Part shown: piece by piece, positions 35,670 to 48,551 of the stretch | How positions within the stretch are numbered: the stretch's first letter is position 1 | How the letters are laid out: every line of letters begins with the position of its first letter | Notes under the pieces: model-generated | The model's input: only the letters and a program-made list of their open reading frames with translations | Databases searched by the model: none | Told to the model about the DNA's origin: nothing | Source of the DNA: Parasponia andersonii | Lineage: Eukaryota; Streptophyta; Magnoliopsida; Rosales; Cannabaceae | DNA length: 64,000 bases | NCBI GenBank assembly: GCA_002914805.1 | Contig: JXTB01000164.1 | Coordinates: forward strand, 500,648-564,647 | Reading direction: 5' to 3' | Made by a program: the position numbers and the translations under genes

Positions 35670-38600
35670 ATATAACAACCACCATTATTGCACAAGAAAA
35701 AAATACTTCAAAAAAAAAAAGCAAACAAGATCAATAACCACTGTTATTCTTATTTGCAAAGTATAGATAGAAACTTTTCTTCTTGAAAGATCCAACTTCC
35801 AACCCTAATCTAAAACACTTTTTCTTTAATTTTATTTTCATTTCATAGAATATTAAAAAGATTGCAGCTCACACTTATTCAAAATGAGGAGAAAGAAATA
35901 ACAAACAAAAGAAAAACGTAAGTATCAAATTATGGAGATCATGAAATGCACGTTTATCTCATTACCTCAAAGGCTAAAACTAGTGTTGATATTTTAATGT
36001 CAATTATTGAATATTTGGTTGGCTTCCAATTCTTCAATTTCTAATAAACATGTTTTCTTTTTTTTTTTTTTCTTTTTCTTTTGGTTAAAACACAAATTAG
36101 CATAGGTTGAAGATGAGCATAACATAATTCTATGTACTAGGATACACATACACTTCTATTATATGGTCCCTTTAATTCAATCCAAAAGGGGGTCTAAAAG
36201 TTGTTCCCACAAGTAAGGGGGATTTTGCCTCTTTCTACACTAAAAAACTCCCTCAAATTTTTTAAAAGGCCATTTGGTACAGAGTAATCTAAGCTTTCAG
36301 ATTAATGGGAATGCTAAATAGAGTGATTTGGTTATCTAGCATGTGGTACCTAAGATTCTCACGTGCATATTAAACCAATAATAAACATATTCTAATTGCA
36401 TATTAGACATCTAGAAGTCTTTATTACTCCTTTCATAATAACATGCTCATTTATTATGTTATTATACTAATATTTGTAGAAGTGTCCCGATGTAGTGTAA
36501 ATGTTCAATACCCTCAGAGAGAGTTAAAGTATGCTAAATAGATAAATAATACATTTATGAAAGTAATATTATGTGCACATATATTAAAATGATACTTGTT
36601 GATAATTTATTCAAATAGTAGTTTTCGGTAAAATGCAATTTTTCACGTATTTTGGAGTCGGATTTGCTGTGTATTTAATACGTCAAATAGCTTTATTTTA
36701 ATGTTTATGACTCATTTATAACATTTTATTTGTCAGTTCTAAGTAAGCACGAGATGACATTCACGACACTGATTTGAGTTTTATTTCATTAAACTAGCTT
36801 AGATGTAGCTTAATCACTTAATGTCATTTTTGTGTATTTTAATTATTAAGTACTAATACTATGTTTGCATTATTAATTAGAATCTAATTGAATTATATTT
36901 ATGTTTAATGATTGGTTAACGTGCTAGGTTTAACCAGATTATAATAAGGTTGGCCATATCGGATCATAAGTCAAAGTATGACTAGATTTCACTTTTTAAG
37001 CTATGATTCACCAACGTTAGTTACACTTGAGTGTATAAGAGTGACAAGCAATGTGGTGACTATGCTAAGGATATTTTCGAGCTAGACACATGGAAAGTAA
37101 TGTGCAAAATATCCAAAATACCTCTTAGAAATTAAATTATGCATTTTCTTAACTATTAAGTGTTGATTTTGACCAAATCTGGTCATTTTCTTTCTTTTTC
37201 TCTCCAGTCACGACCTGAACCTCTCTAGTTCCTTTTTAGACTTTTCTCAACTTTCCTCAACCATTTCTAAGAGTTTCCAAATGGTAGAACTCAAATTGGA
37301 GCTCTAGAAAACATGATAGACTAAAACTAGTCAAAGTAATTCTATTAGTTTTTCTTTCTAGGTCTTGTCCTTTAATTTCAATTCTCTACTTTTTTCCACT
37401 TAAATAATGGTTTCTTTAAGTCATCTTAAGTCTAAAAATCTATTTCTAAGCCTCGGGAATCAGCTTGGTGGAGATAGAAGGCTGGAAGTCTAACAAAGAC
37501 TAAAACTAATCAAGGTGAGCATTATGTAGGATTTTGAATTTATAGTTAATTTCTTTTGTTTCAACACTTAAATCAAACCTATTATTTGATGAATAATGGT
37601 CCTAGATACCCTTCTATATTGCTAAAAATATAGAATTTAAGTGGGAAATTAAAGTTAGACTTAAAGCCACCAAGTTTGCTATTGATAGATTTAAATATTT
37701 TAATATATAGTAGATTAAGTTCTCTATATATGTAATATGATTTTCTAAACTTAGAGTGTATATTTTATTGATTTTATTATTTATTATATTCATTTGGTAA
37801 CTGGTTGTTATGAAAAAAAAGTATAAAAGTAGTTTTAAACTTTGTCCAAATCGAAATGAATTCAAGTGTACTTAGGTTGTACTGAATGATCCCCTTTGAT
37901 GTGTATATGTGAGAATTGGCTCGTTAATTTTATTACAGGTCTTAAACTATGATTTAAAAGATACGAGAATATCCTAAAAATAAGGAAAGTGTTGTCCAAA
38001 TATTTTTAAAACTAAATGGTACCATTTAGAAACAAATGAGCTAGCTTTTATGAAATTATATGTCGTTTTAGATTAGTTTTGTGCTAATGAACAAATATTC
38101 ATATTTTAGTACTTTTTAAGTAGTTTTTCAATGCTAATTATTAGTTGCTAAGTACCTTAAGTGATTTGTATGCTTCCGAGTCATTTTAAGATCAAATTTC
38201 CTAGTTTGGTGATAGTTCTAATTTCGGTCTTGTTCAAATATTTGAGTGCATTCTTTTAGTAAAACATGCATCTTAAATAATAGTAATTTATTATCAAACC
38301 TAGTAAAGCAGAAACGGCATGCAGGAAAGGCGAACAATAGAGAAGAGAGACTGAAACTAGACTAGCTTGAATTTTGTCGTGATTTTTCTTTAGGGGGTGG
38401 GTTTTAGATGGAATGTGATTTGAAATCCACTTATCTTGGTAGTTTTCATTTCACCTCTAACTAGAAGGATATAATTCTCAAGAAGATTATTTGACTAGGT
38501 CTTAAAAAAGTACCAAACATAATAATGTACTAAAATACCTATTCCTACCCAAAAATTAACCCATACCGAACGGCGAAACACCCCCCCCCCCCCTCTTCTC

Positions 38601-39103
38601 TGTCGTGGAACGGTAAAAAATTTGGTGCCATTCACGTGGTAGACATATGGTTTGTCGTTTAGAAGACTCGCGTCTTCTCTATTAACGTTAAATCCAAGCC
38701 TAAAATTTAGCTTCTTCTCTTGGAAAAAGTAAAGACAAAACAAATTTTCCCATCGTTGATACATAGACGAGTTTTAGGCTTTTAGCATGTCTTTTAGGTC
38801 ACTTTAAGCAACACACAGTAAAACTAATATACAAGACCAAATTCATCCTTAAGACGCTATTGATCGATTCATGAGGCCCCCGAGCAAGAAAAGGATATGG
38901 GAAAAAACAGGACAAGCCTGACTTATCAATAAGCACCCTCATCATACAACATTAAAATCTTACAAAGCATTCAACCAAATTTACATCCAACACAAAAAAC
39001 AAATGCCACCAACATTTATTTGACTGATTATGACACCAACACAAGTAAAACTTCAAGCCTTGTAGGCTCACTGTCACAATGACAATACATTAACCACCCG
39101 CAA
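35670..39103. other. Long AT-rich spacer
   Basis: No gene or element with recognisable coding sequence is seen in about 3.4 kb. It contains poly-T tracts (about 36058), a C13 run at 38581-38593, and near 36.6-37.1 kb sequence that could be degenerate LTR material but has no clear ends. The last ~170 bases before 39104 should include the transaldolase 3' UTR. Confidence 0.5.
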
Positions 39104-42100
39104 TTAGAGGCTAACCAGTTTAAGAGAGTTTGCCTTCTCTTGCAGTGTATCAAGCAGGCTGTCAAAACTCTTCTTGAAAGAGTCCACTCCTTCAACTTCA
39201 AGTTGAGAACCAACATAGCTCCAATCAATTCCAAGCTTCTCCAGTGCACTGTATATGCCCTCAGCCTCGGACACATTTGAATCAATCGTCCTTGAAACAG
39301 CACCATGATCAATAAATGCTTGAAGAGCTTGGTCAGGCATGGTTGATACCTACAAAACCAAAAAAAAAAGGAGGGTCAAACGGTGTTACGCACACCTATC
39401 CAAGTTTCAGCAGGAATTTCAATCATCCAAAATACCAAAACTAGATGATGACTTCTCAGCCTAACTTGAAACCATGAAAAAAGTAATAATTTTTTTTTAT
39501 GCCGAGCACATTAGGTTTGACAAATTTTTTTATGGTCAAAGACATAAGATTTGAATTATAATGTGACTCACCGTATCAGGACCAATGAGTGGAGCAACAT
39601 ACAAAGTGTCAGGGTATGCGGGATTCTTTACACTGGTTGAGGCCCACAGAAGCCTCTGCTTCTTAGCACCTTTCTTCACCAAAGCCTCCCATTTTGGGCC
39701 AGAAAATTTCTTCTGGTACAGTTTGTATGCTAAGGCCGCTTGAGCTACCGCAGCCTAAAATGTTATTTAGCATCACGTAAGCAAATCTCTACCTTCTCAA
39801 TTCTAATCAATCTACATAAACAGAAGTTGAACACAACCAAATCACCTTTCCTCGAAGATCAAGGGCCTCTGGTGTCCCAATCTTCTCAAGCAACTTGTCG
39901 ATAAGGGTGTCTACCCTACTGACAAAGAAGGAAGCAACACTAGTTACTCTAGAGAGATCATCTAGCCCAGAAGCCTCAAGCCCATCCAGATAGGCATCGA
40001 TAACTGCTTCATATCTAGCAAGAGAAAATATAAGCTGCACATGCAACAAATCAACGTCAAATTGAAAATCATCTGAAACTTAGTAGTAACCTTACCACAA
40101 AAAGCAGAAAATTAATATATACGCTAAGGGGACTTAAGGTGACACCACTGCAGTATTAGCATAGAGGCTCAACAAGTACTATTTTGGGATTATTTAACCA
40201 GCACAAGCTTATTGTAGCAATAAAAATAACACAGGTAATAATAACAATACGTGTATTTTTAGGGCATGTTTACTAATCCACAATGGAGAGAAAAGGGAAT
40301 GGATAACGGAAAGGCTTTCTCTTTCATGTATTTACATCTAAGGGAATCCTAGCCTCCCCTACTCATTGTTTCCTATTCCCCTCCATCCCTCTCCTCCCGT
40401 TTCCTTTCCACTCATTCCTTTACAGATTAGTAAACATGACCCTAACTACTAAGCTACAATGCTATATAATCCAGGCAAAGCAGAGATCTGTAATATTACT
40501 TACAGTCACATTGACGCTTATACCATGTGAAATCACACTCTTAATTGAAGGGATGCACGGAGCTGTGGCAGGAATTTTAATGTACACATTGGGGCGGTCA
40601 ACCACTTTATGTAACCATTTTGCAGCCTCTACCGTTCCCTCAGTGTCATCAGCAAGCTTGGGTGAAACTTCAACAGAAACATAACCATCACCCCCATCTG
40701 TTTCGTCATAAATGGGCTCAAAAAGCTTGCAGGCATCTTGAATGTCCTTCACGACAAGTTCCCAGTATGCAGCTTCAATGTCTTTCCCAGATTGTACAAG
40801 TTCCCTGTGCAACCACCGATTCAAGCTTTACTAGTCAAATAAATGATTAGGCAGAAGAGTTTATATGAACAAGAGAATTTATTGAAAATCTCCTCACACC
40901 CGATAAAGTACATAAGATGGATAAGTTTTTTTTATTTTTTTTGATAAGAAACGAAAGAATTTTATTAAAAACTGATAAGCATACAGAGGAAAAAAAACAC
41001 CAATACTACACCAAAACAGAAGAACACCTAGTCAAGGATCCCTTGACTAAACAACTCCCATATTCTTAACAAATAAGACGAAACAAAATTTTTGAAGCCC
41101 TTTGCACTCTTAAGCCATATGGCCACCCAAAATTGTATCATCTTCCATAGCCCCTCCTCCGAGTAAACAGCATCTTAAAATATTCATTGGTTTCTTTCGC
41201 ACCAAACAGGCCAAAGAGTCGCCATGATGGACACGTGCCATAAAACTCTTCTTGATGTTCTCCCAATGAATCCCACATGATCGGAAAACAAAGCATTAAT
41301 CGTGGGAGGTATAAGCAGCAAGTGTTAGAGACATTCAATAACCGCCACCACAATTTCAAAACAAAGCTGCAATGAATAAACAAGTGATCCAAATTTTCTC
41401 CATCTCTTCTACACAGCACACACCAGTTCGGGGAAAGGGCTTGATAAGGCCTTCTCCTTTGAAGAAGATCTTGGGTATTTAGTTTCCCTAAGGCAGCTAG
41501 CCACCCAAAGACCTTAATTTTAGATGGATAAGTTGTCCAAGTCATTTCACAATTAGGCACAGATATTAATACATTTCTACAGGGCTCGTTTGGCAACATT
41601 ATTGTCTCTGCATTATTTTTAAAGTTGAAATAGAGAATGAGATTTACTCAAACAATGTCTTGAGAATATCTTTACTACCCTTCCTTTCATCTTAAAAAAA
41701 TGTAAATGTTGCCAAACAAGATCTAAATTGTTCCGGTTGGTTCATTACAGCAAATGGCAGTGAATATAGTATTAGTATACCTGAACTGGTCGTTGTAGGC
41801 ACTAGAAGACGAAATTGCCTTCTGGAAAATCTGGAATGAAATTAATAGATTATAAAGGAACAAATTAGATGGGGTTGCAAAAAATAGATGAAAAAAGAAA
41901 AAGAAAAAAAAAACCCAGAGAAGCCATTTTTAATTCTTCAAAAGCTATTAGGGAATTCCCATGAAACATTTAATACTGAACATTTTTTTTTAAACCATAG
42001 ATTACCCTTTATATTTTCCCCTTCAGAAGCTACAAAAACAATTGAATATTGAACACTACTCACTCTTATTCTCCTTCGGGATTGAAAATAAAAGAAAAGG

Positions 42101-42736
42101 AGTATTTGCTTTTGCATGCATGAATGTATGTTATTAATTATTATTATTGTTATTATTAGGAGGAGGACATTAATGAAAGAAAGAAAATAAAAATGGTAGT
42201 TAAAAAGAAATTTAAAGAAAAGAAAAGAAAAGAAAAGAAAAGGTAGAGTTACCGCAGGGTTGCTAGTGACACCACGGACACCAGTAGCAATGAGAGGGAG
42301 AAGATTGGTAACAGGACGGCAGAGGTTATCATACCAGGGACTCTGTCCTTCCTTCTCATACAGATCATGGAGAACTGTTCTCTTTGAGGGACTTCCATTT
42401 CCACCTTTGCTTTGGCTTTGGGAACATCTCACCCTACAAATTTACAATATTTTATATCAACAAAAACAAAGGGAAAGAACAATCAATTACAGAAAAGAAA
42501 AGGGCAAAAAAAGAAGAAGAAGAAGAAGAAGATGATGATGATGATGGGAGTTACAATAAGCAAGGGTTGAGCGGCGAGAGCGACAAGTTAGAAGAAAGTT
42601 TGGGATGGGAGTTGGTAAGGTGTCGGAAACCGATCAAAATCCTGGGATGGGAGGATCTGGGCCTCAAAGTAGATGATGATGACAATAAGGAAGAGGAAGC
42701 AGGGCTCGGATTCGAAAGCTTCGAAATGGTAAACAT
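39104..42736 (-). CDS. TRA2: Plastid transaldolase (TRA2-type)
   Basis: Seven exons (42736-42555, 42433-42253, 41830-41781, 40804-40504, 40034-39846, 39754-39572, 39349-39104) join in frame to 443 aa. Transaldolase moves a three-carbon unit between sedoheptulose 7-phosphate and glyceraldehyde 3-phosphate in the non-oxidative pentose phosphate pathway. A Ser-rich N terminus of about 60 residues looks like a plastid transit peptide. The barrel has GVTSNPAIF (about 116-123), EVSP (about 183) and the Schiff-base lysine in YIKIPAT (about 214), then [16 protein letters not shown]. Intron 3 carries a LINE fragment and a MITE-like element, and intron 4 a second MITE, but the exons are intact. GA and TTTGG repeats lie just upstream of the ATG. 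Confidence 0.95.
40262..40442. mobile_element. MITE with TA target site, in transaldolase intron 4
   Basis: The terminal inverted repeats GGGCATGTTTACTAATC (40262-40278) and GATTAGTAAACATGACCC (to 40442) differ by one inserted base. The 181-bp body is non-coding and TA dinucleotides flank it on both sides. A Tc1/mariner- or Harbinger-type MITE fits. The superfamily is not settled from the ends alone. Confidence 0.75.
40928..41521 (-). mobile_element. 5'-truncated LINE fragment in transaldolase intron 3
   Basis: On the minus strand it encodes the zinc-binding tail of a LINE reverse transcriptase (zf-RVT): [19 protein letters not shown], then [18 protein letters not shown] with its Cys/His pattern. 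It ends in an A-rich tail (plus-strand T run at about 40926-40942). The 13-bp direct repeat AGATGGATAAGTT flanks it at 40915-40927 and 41522-41534, as expected for target-primed insertion. The open frame seems to start further upstream (to about 41599), but the bases beyond 41521 are intron and MITE sequence read by chance. At about 594 bp it is a dead 3' fragment. Confidence 0.88.
41583..41722. mobile_element. Second MITE-like element in transaldolase intron 3
   Basis: The inverted ends CTCGTTTGGCAACATT (41585-41600) and AATGTTGCCAAACAAGAT (41705-41722) match with one difference. The body of about 140 bp is non-coding. The GTTTGGCAA-type end is common in plant MITEs. No clear target duplication was found. 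Confidence 0.6.
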
Positions 42737-44553
42737 GGCAGATGCAGAAGGAGTAGGAGGAGTGGGATCACAATCACCCAGAGAGAGAGAGAGAGAGAGA
42801 GAGAGACAAAGAGAGAAGAAGAAAGGCTTACTTTGGTTTGGTTTGGTTTGGTTTGGTTTAGACTTTAGTTTAGAGGGTTTGGCAACTTTGGTTGGTGAGA
42901 GGAGAGCTCTGTCAATAACCTAATAATAACAAATAATAATAATAAAAAAAAAAAACTAAAAAAGCCAAACCCTCTCTGCATTTCCTTTCGAACCCTCTAC
43001 AAAAGTTTCTGTTCCTCTTTGTCTACGTTTCTATGATACGTACGTTACCAACTATGTTATTATTGTTTTACCTTTAAAACATCATAAATAAAAACAAAAC
43101 AAAATATATTCTGTAAATTCATTTTCTTTTTAAAACAAGAAACAAATAACTACAATAATCATGAAAATATGAATTCATTACTCTTTTTTCTTTTTTTTTT
43201 TCCCCCCATGAATTTCGGGATTGAAGATGCAAATATTAAGATGAAAAAAATAAAAAGGATAGCAGCCTTAGGTGGACCCGACGGTGCAGATGGAGGAATT
43301 GGAAAGTTTGTTAGCTTTTTTTTCGCGCTTCTTTCTTACGCAATAATAGATATTAGATAGATATGCCCGCTTACTCATATTTATAAAAAAAAAAAAAAAA
43401 AAACATATTTCTCATTTATACGATTTTAGAATTTTCTCTCAGACCTTTTAATTTATCTTTTATTAAAAGTTAAAAATAAAAATCGGGAAAAACTTGAAGC
43501 CTCAACGAGCATTTTGGAGTTGTAGAAGCAATGTCAATAATATATTTGGGTTTGACAAAGACATACAACCATCTTAGTAACCATTATTAACAAAACCTCA
43601 ACATTTTTAACAAAAAAGAACTCTGATGCCTAGTTCTTCATTAACATTTGAGTTTCTCTTACTACTTGCTAGAGCCTAAAATGGGGGTAGGTGATGAACA
43701 ACATTTGACCAGCCGCCTTCTTCTATTATCCATACATAACAATTTTGTTGAAACACGGTTCCCCTTCCTTCCACACGGTCATCCCTCATATTTTTATTTT
43801 ATTTTATGAAATTTGAAGGTAGAACCACATGCTTAGCTTAAAGATTATGGTGGTCAAACTCAAACCAACCGGCTCTGAACTGCAATATATTATTAGATTA
43901 AATGTTACACCACCAGCTATCTTTTGCAGGGGCAGCCTAAAGGGATAGTAAAAGTAAGCATTCAAACAAAAAGGGCAACAAGAAAAAGCAAAACAAATTC
44001 TTAGAATGCAAAATATACAGCTTTTTTTTTTTTGGTCAAGCCTAAAAAACAGAAAATACAGAAAAATACCAACGCTCTAATCAGAGTTAGGAAGATGATA
44101 GTAGGTGCTAGGTGGTCTGTTGGTGTTTGTCGTATTAGAGAATATTAACTGCAACTCTTTTTTATGCACTATTTAAGTGAGTCTGAAGTCTCGTTATTTT
44201 ACAGGTGGATGTAATGTAAAAGAAGAGAGTGTATTTAAGGTTAAACTAATAATATTGTTATTAAAAATAAAGAGAGTAGCACATCTTGCAGCACATGCAA
44301 GGATAGTAAAAGATTCCAGACAGTGTAACGCAAAAAATGGTCGAAAGGAGAACCGATGAACACTAAGAAAGAGAGGTTTACTTTCACTCTGGCTTACCTT
44401 ATCTTTTACAGATCCATTAATTTATTACTAGATTTTGTAAACATCACTGATCTCATTCATAATAATACCCCACCCTTACCATACCTCAAGGGTTATATGC
44501 CCCAGCTAGCCCGGCTCATTTAGTAGCTGTTGGGCAAATATTACCCTTGGAAG

Positions 44554-44593
<40 letters not shown>

Positions 44594-44843
44594 CATTTGA
44601 CATCAGAAGCGAGCCAGAGCCTCCCAATGTCAATCACACACCACATGATGATAATGATGCTAAGAATAATTGGAACTAGACAAAAATCCACTTGTTTGAA
44701 ATCAAATGGTACTAAGTTTTCTATTTCAAATGAGCACACAACCCAGTGCGTTTAGCAGCTTATATATCAAGAAAGTAATGCGAGAACCTCTAAAAAAATT
44801 AACTTTAAATTTCTTTCTACAACAAAACTCTCAGGCGTGCATT
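42737..44843. other. Transaldolase upstream region and spacer to the IRX10-type gene
   Basis: Next to the transaldolase ATG are a GA array (42781-42806) and a TTTGG array (about 42831-42858), probably in its 5' UTR. A further GA array lies at 44558-44589 near the IRX10 3' end. Poly-A and poly-T tracts occur at about 42935, 43190 and 43387. Open frames across the GA and GAA/GAT repeats are repeat artefacts. No other gene is recognised. Confidence 0.55.
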
Positions 44844-47351
44844 TTACCAAGGTTTCAAATCTCCCACAGGTCCTGCAGTCCAGTTCAAAATATTCTCACC
44901 TGGCTTCAAGTAGACACTCTTTTGGTGAGGCAACTTGCGAGCCAGCCCGTTCAGTATCTGATGGAAAGCATCTCCAGGCTGTGCAGGTTGCGGGAACATC
45001 ATTGCCCGTTTCATAAAAGGATTTGCAAGCAACCTCTGCTTCCTTAAGATCACTTCTGGTGGAATGGATGTGAGGATCGTATCCAGCTTTGGCACATCTT
45101 CCTCCGCTACAAACACTCCAATTTCCTCCCATGGGATGGCATCAGCAAAGGGTAATACTATGTCATCAGCTATAATTACAGGGATGCATCCAAATACCAC
45201 TGCTTCAACTAGCCTTGGACTCCAAGGTGCCCACCCCAGAGGGCACAAACAGAACACAGATCGCTGCATGTCTTCATAGTACGTTGTTGGATGATCGGTT
45301 GAGATGTCGAAGAGAGGATTGTTCTTAAAATTCTCCCACACTGCAGCTCTCGCTCCCCTGTCAGTCAAATTACAAGGGTCTTTAAAAAGAACCTGTAACT
45401 AGACTCCCAAGTATCACACAATCCTAGATTGATGGGCAGGCTGAAGCTACTAGAGTTACTAGCTAGGACAAGATCATGATTCGCTACTAGATGTAGAATG
45501 TGAACTCATCATGCCTGTGCCATTCCCATCTAATACAATAGTATATTACAAACATATCCACTCAAATCAAAGAGGTATATACTCTTTGCTTTAGGACATT
45601 ACAAATGAGACATCAAAACATCTGTTGTTCTGGTAAAGTTCTAAAACAGACTAAATTTTGATTACCACCATATCAGTGTGTCATCCTACATTAGTTTTAA
45701 CCGTTGGCAGTTCATCAAATATCTCTTTGGTGTGATTCCCAATTCGTTGATGATGACTTTGGGGACTTTGTTTGACAGAATAACGGCATATATAGTCAAT
45801 AATGTGTGTTTGGCTGAAAATTTATGCGCTTAGTGTTCTCTACTTTTAAAAATAAATCGAACCTACAGAAAATTTATGACTTTAGTGCGACTTAAGACTA
45901 CATAAAAGTTTGCTGCAAATATACCTTGCATAGTATCCACCCTCAGGATCATTATTGACATCATAAAATAAACCACGGAAGTAGACGAAGATGGACCGTG
46001 GAGTGTCTTGTGGAATCAAGTGAGTTTGCATCTTTTGAGGCGGAGCGAATGGAGGAATGGTGATTGAACCCTCATTCAAGCACACATGATTCCTTTGCCC
46101 AAAAGTCTGAACCAAGGTAGCATGCTGGAGTAATGGAAGGATCCCCCGTTCAATTGCTTTTTCTTCCTACAAAATACGTAGAGAGCATACATCTTATCTT
46201 AGTCATACCAACATGAGTAATACTAAGGATATATATATATATATTCTTTTTGTGGAAGGGGGACGGGGGCAATCATTCCAAGAGACAAAAATAGTCCTAA
46301 TTTTTCTGAAAGCAGGATGCAGATCACAGGAATGGTGACACTAGGGAACTTCCCCCTCCCCCATTGGACCATACTGGATTGTGTAACCATAAGTAAATTG
46401 AAAAAACATTCCTCTAAACCAGTTTATAGTATGTTCCCAATCTGCAACAGATGAAACAATCATGAGTATGCTAAACTATCACTTTTGTAGTGACAACCTT
46501 GGAGCACTGGCAATAGACATGACATATAAATTCATCATGTACGTTAAGGCAAAGCTCACTTTTCTTAAAGCCCCGAAAATCATTGTTAGACAGGTAACAA
46601 TAGAAAGGCTTTTTTTAACCTGATAATGGAAGCAGGCTCCAAAGTCATGGGGCACAACAAAGAAGTGATCTGCTCCTTCTGTTCGATTCCAGTAGGGCCA
46701 GTTTGAAGAGATGAGTTGTATTGCACTTCTCATCATCCGTGGAGACTTGAATGGCAAAGGCAAGCCATTAGGTGTAAGGTCACAAGTGGTATATATAGGA
46801 GTATAAAACCAGTCTGCTTCCTCGGGATTCAAAGTTCTAACAGGACTGGAGAGGAGGAACCTATGCATGAAGATCTCAGCAGCGAACATGTGGTTGAGAC
46901 ATCTGGGATCCTTCTGGAGAATCTTCTTGTTGTATTTGCTAGGGAGCTCATACACATAAACTTTCAACTTTCCAACTGGGTCATCTTCCAATACGTCACC
47001 AGCACTACCTGCACCATTGTTCTCTTTAAATAGTATATATATATATATATAGATATATAATGTAGAAGACATATATTGTATAATGTATAGTTGTGTAAAA
47101 CAAATAACTGAAAGATAGACAAACATGTAAAGGCAAGTAAAACAAACAAATCGCTTGCACTACATAATTAGCCGAGACTAGCAGAGATTTTGACAATTAA
47201 TGTCACGTCAATAAACGAATTGAAGTGACAAAGAAATAAATAAGATAAACGTACCCGAAATTCTCTCCGTACGAACAACCTGATCAGCATGGATCATCCA
47301 TGTAGAACCAGAGATAAATAGAAGAAGCAAAACCCGTATGCAAATCCTCAT
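44844..47351 (-). CDS. IRX10: IRX10-type beta-1,4-xylosyltransferase (GT47, exostosin family)
   Basis: Four exons (47351-47255, 47008-46620, 46166-45925, 45357-44844) join in frame to 413 aa, the length usual for IRX10. The N terminus (MRICIRVLLLLFISGS) is a signal peptide or signal anchor, as expected for a Golgi lumen enzyme. The GT47 domain follows: LKVYVYELPSKYNKK, FAAEIFMHRFLLSSPVRTL, HFFVVPHDFGACFHYQ, SIFVYFRGLFYDV and PRLVEAVVFGCIPVIIAD, ending WTAGPVGDLKPW. IRX10 proteins extend the xylan backbone in cell walls together with IRX9 and IRX14. IRX10 and IRX10-like are very similar, so which of the two it is remains open. A long GA array (47419-47455) lies just upstream. No coding damage was seen. 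Confidence 0.94.
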
Positions 47352-47412
47352 TACGAAACGAAAGCTTGATTGATTTGAGAGCAAAAAACAAAAAGAAGAA
47401 GTGGGCTTTGGG

Positions 47413-47457
<45 letters not shown>

Positions 47458-48314
47458 TTGTAATTGGTTATATAAACATGAGTAAGAATAAGATAGTTGG
47501 AACGTCACGAGGGTAGTGGTTGACAAGTTGTGTTAGAGTGTAGGTGGTTTGTATGCGAGAATAAGAATAAGAACAAGAAAATGTTTTCATTTTCAATTTC
47601 ATAATTGCTTCAAGAAACGGGGAAGATACCCTCTTTTTCGTTTTGTCTTTGAAAGCTAATTTGCAGCAAACAAAACTGAAAGGAAAAGCTTTATTTATTT
47701 TTATTTTGCTTGCTTTCTTTGCCAGTTTGATTCTTGATGATGGGTCCATCTCACAAGCTCATTGATCAACAAACAAACTGCCACTATTCAACTACTAATT
47801 ATAAAATAATCAAAAACCAATAAAACAAAATACTTTAGGACTCGGAATTTTTTTTCTTCTTTTGACTCCCGAGTCTCGACGTGGAAAAGTTTGTCTTTTA
47901 TTTTTTTTTATTAATTATTATTACGAAAATTAAACTTTGTTAAACCCAAAAAAAAAAAAATCCATTCTTTCCCGTGTAAATTATCTTGTGAAAATTATAC
48001 AAATATCCTCTATGTTAATTTTGTTTCATATCATTAGTTCGGTAAATGGAAACTGACATGCCGAAAATATTTGAGATCACTTGGCTTTCTATTATTTTGA
48101 CAGTCTCACCCTTTATTTCAAATGACAAAATACATTCTACACAATTAAAAATAATGAGAGATAGAAGGAGAGAAATCTTAAACGATCTAATTTCAAAAAA
48201 TATAATAAAAAATATCTTTAAAAAAAAACTAGAAGCCAAATTCTCCTTATCCTCTATATAGGATGAGCATCGGTCAAATTAGATAAGTTATATGACTTAC
48301 AAATCCTATCAAAT
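47352..48314. other. Upstream region of the IRX10-type gene and spacer
   Basis: It contains the GA array at 47419-47455 and AT-rich sequence, and ends in the CAAAT target duplication (48310-48314) of the copia element. No other gene is recognised. Confidence 0.5.
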
Positions 48315-48551
48315 TGTTAGAGTTCGTGATCCGAATTCTATTTGCCCTTGGCCCGAAAATTTCGCAATGCGACATATATGGCATTTTGATAATTGGGAGA
48401 AATTTTGAGATCTGTGGTAGAAGTGGAAAGATCGGCTGATAGACCCGAGAAATTTCCTCCTCTACCAGTAGTTTTTCCCGATTAGGGTTTTCCACTTAAA
48501 TCTGTGTATTCTTGTTTTTCATTATTTTGTCGATTTCGGTAATTCTTAACA
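48315..48551 (+). repeat. 5' LTR of the Tork-like copia fossil
   Basis: It starts TGTTAGAGTTCGTGATC and ends TCTTAACA, followed by the primer-binding site. It lacks the middle part present in the 3' LTR. Confidence 0.85.

Noticed and set aside
41535-41599. N-terminal extension of the LINE reverse-transcriptase tail
   Set aside because: It lies outside the 13-bp target duplication, so it is intron and MITE sequence.
42384-42923. A 179-aa plus-strand frame rich in Glu, Asp and Arg
   Set aside because: It is antisense to transaldolase exons 1-2 and is produced by GAA, GAT and GA repeats.
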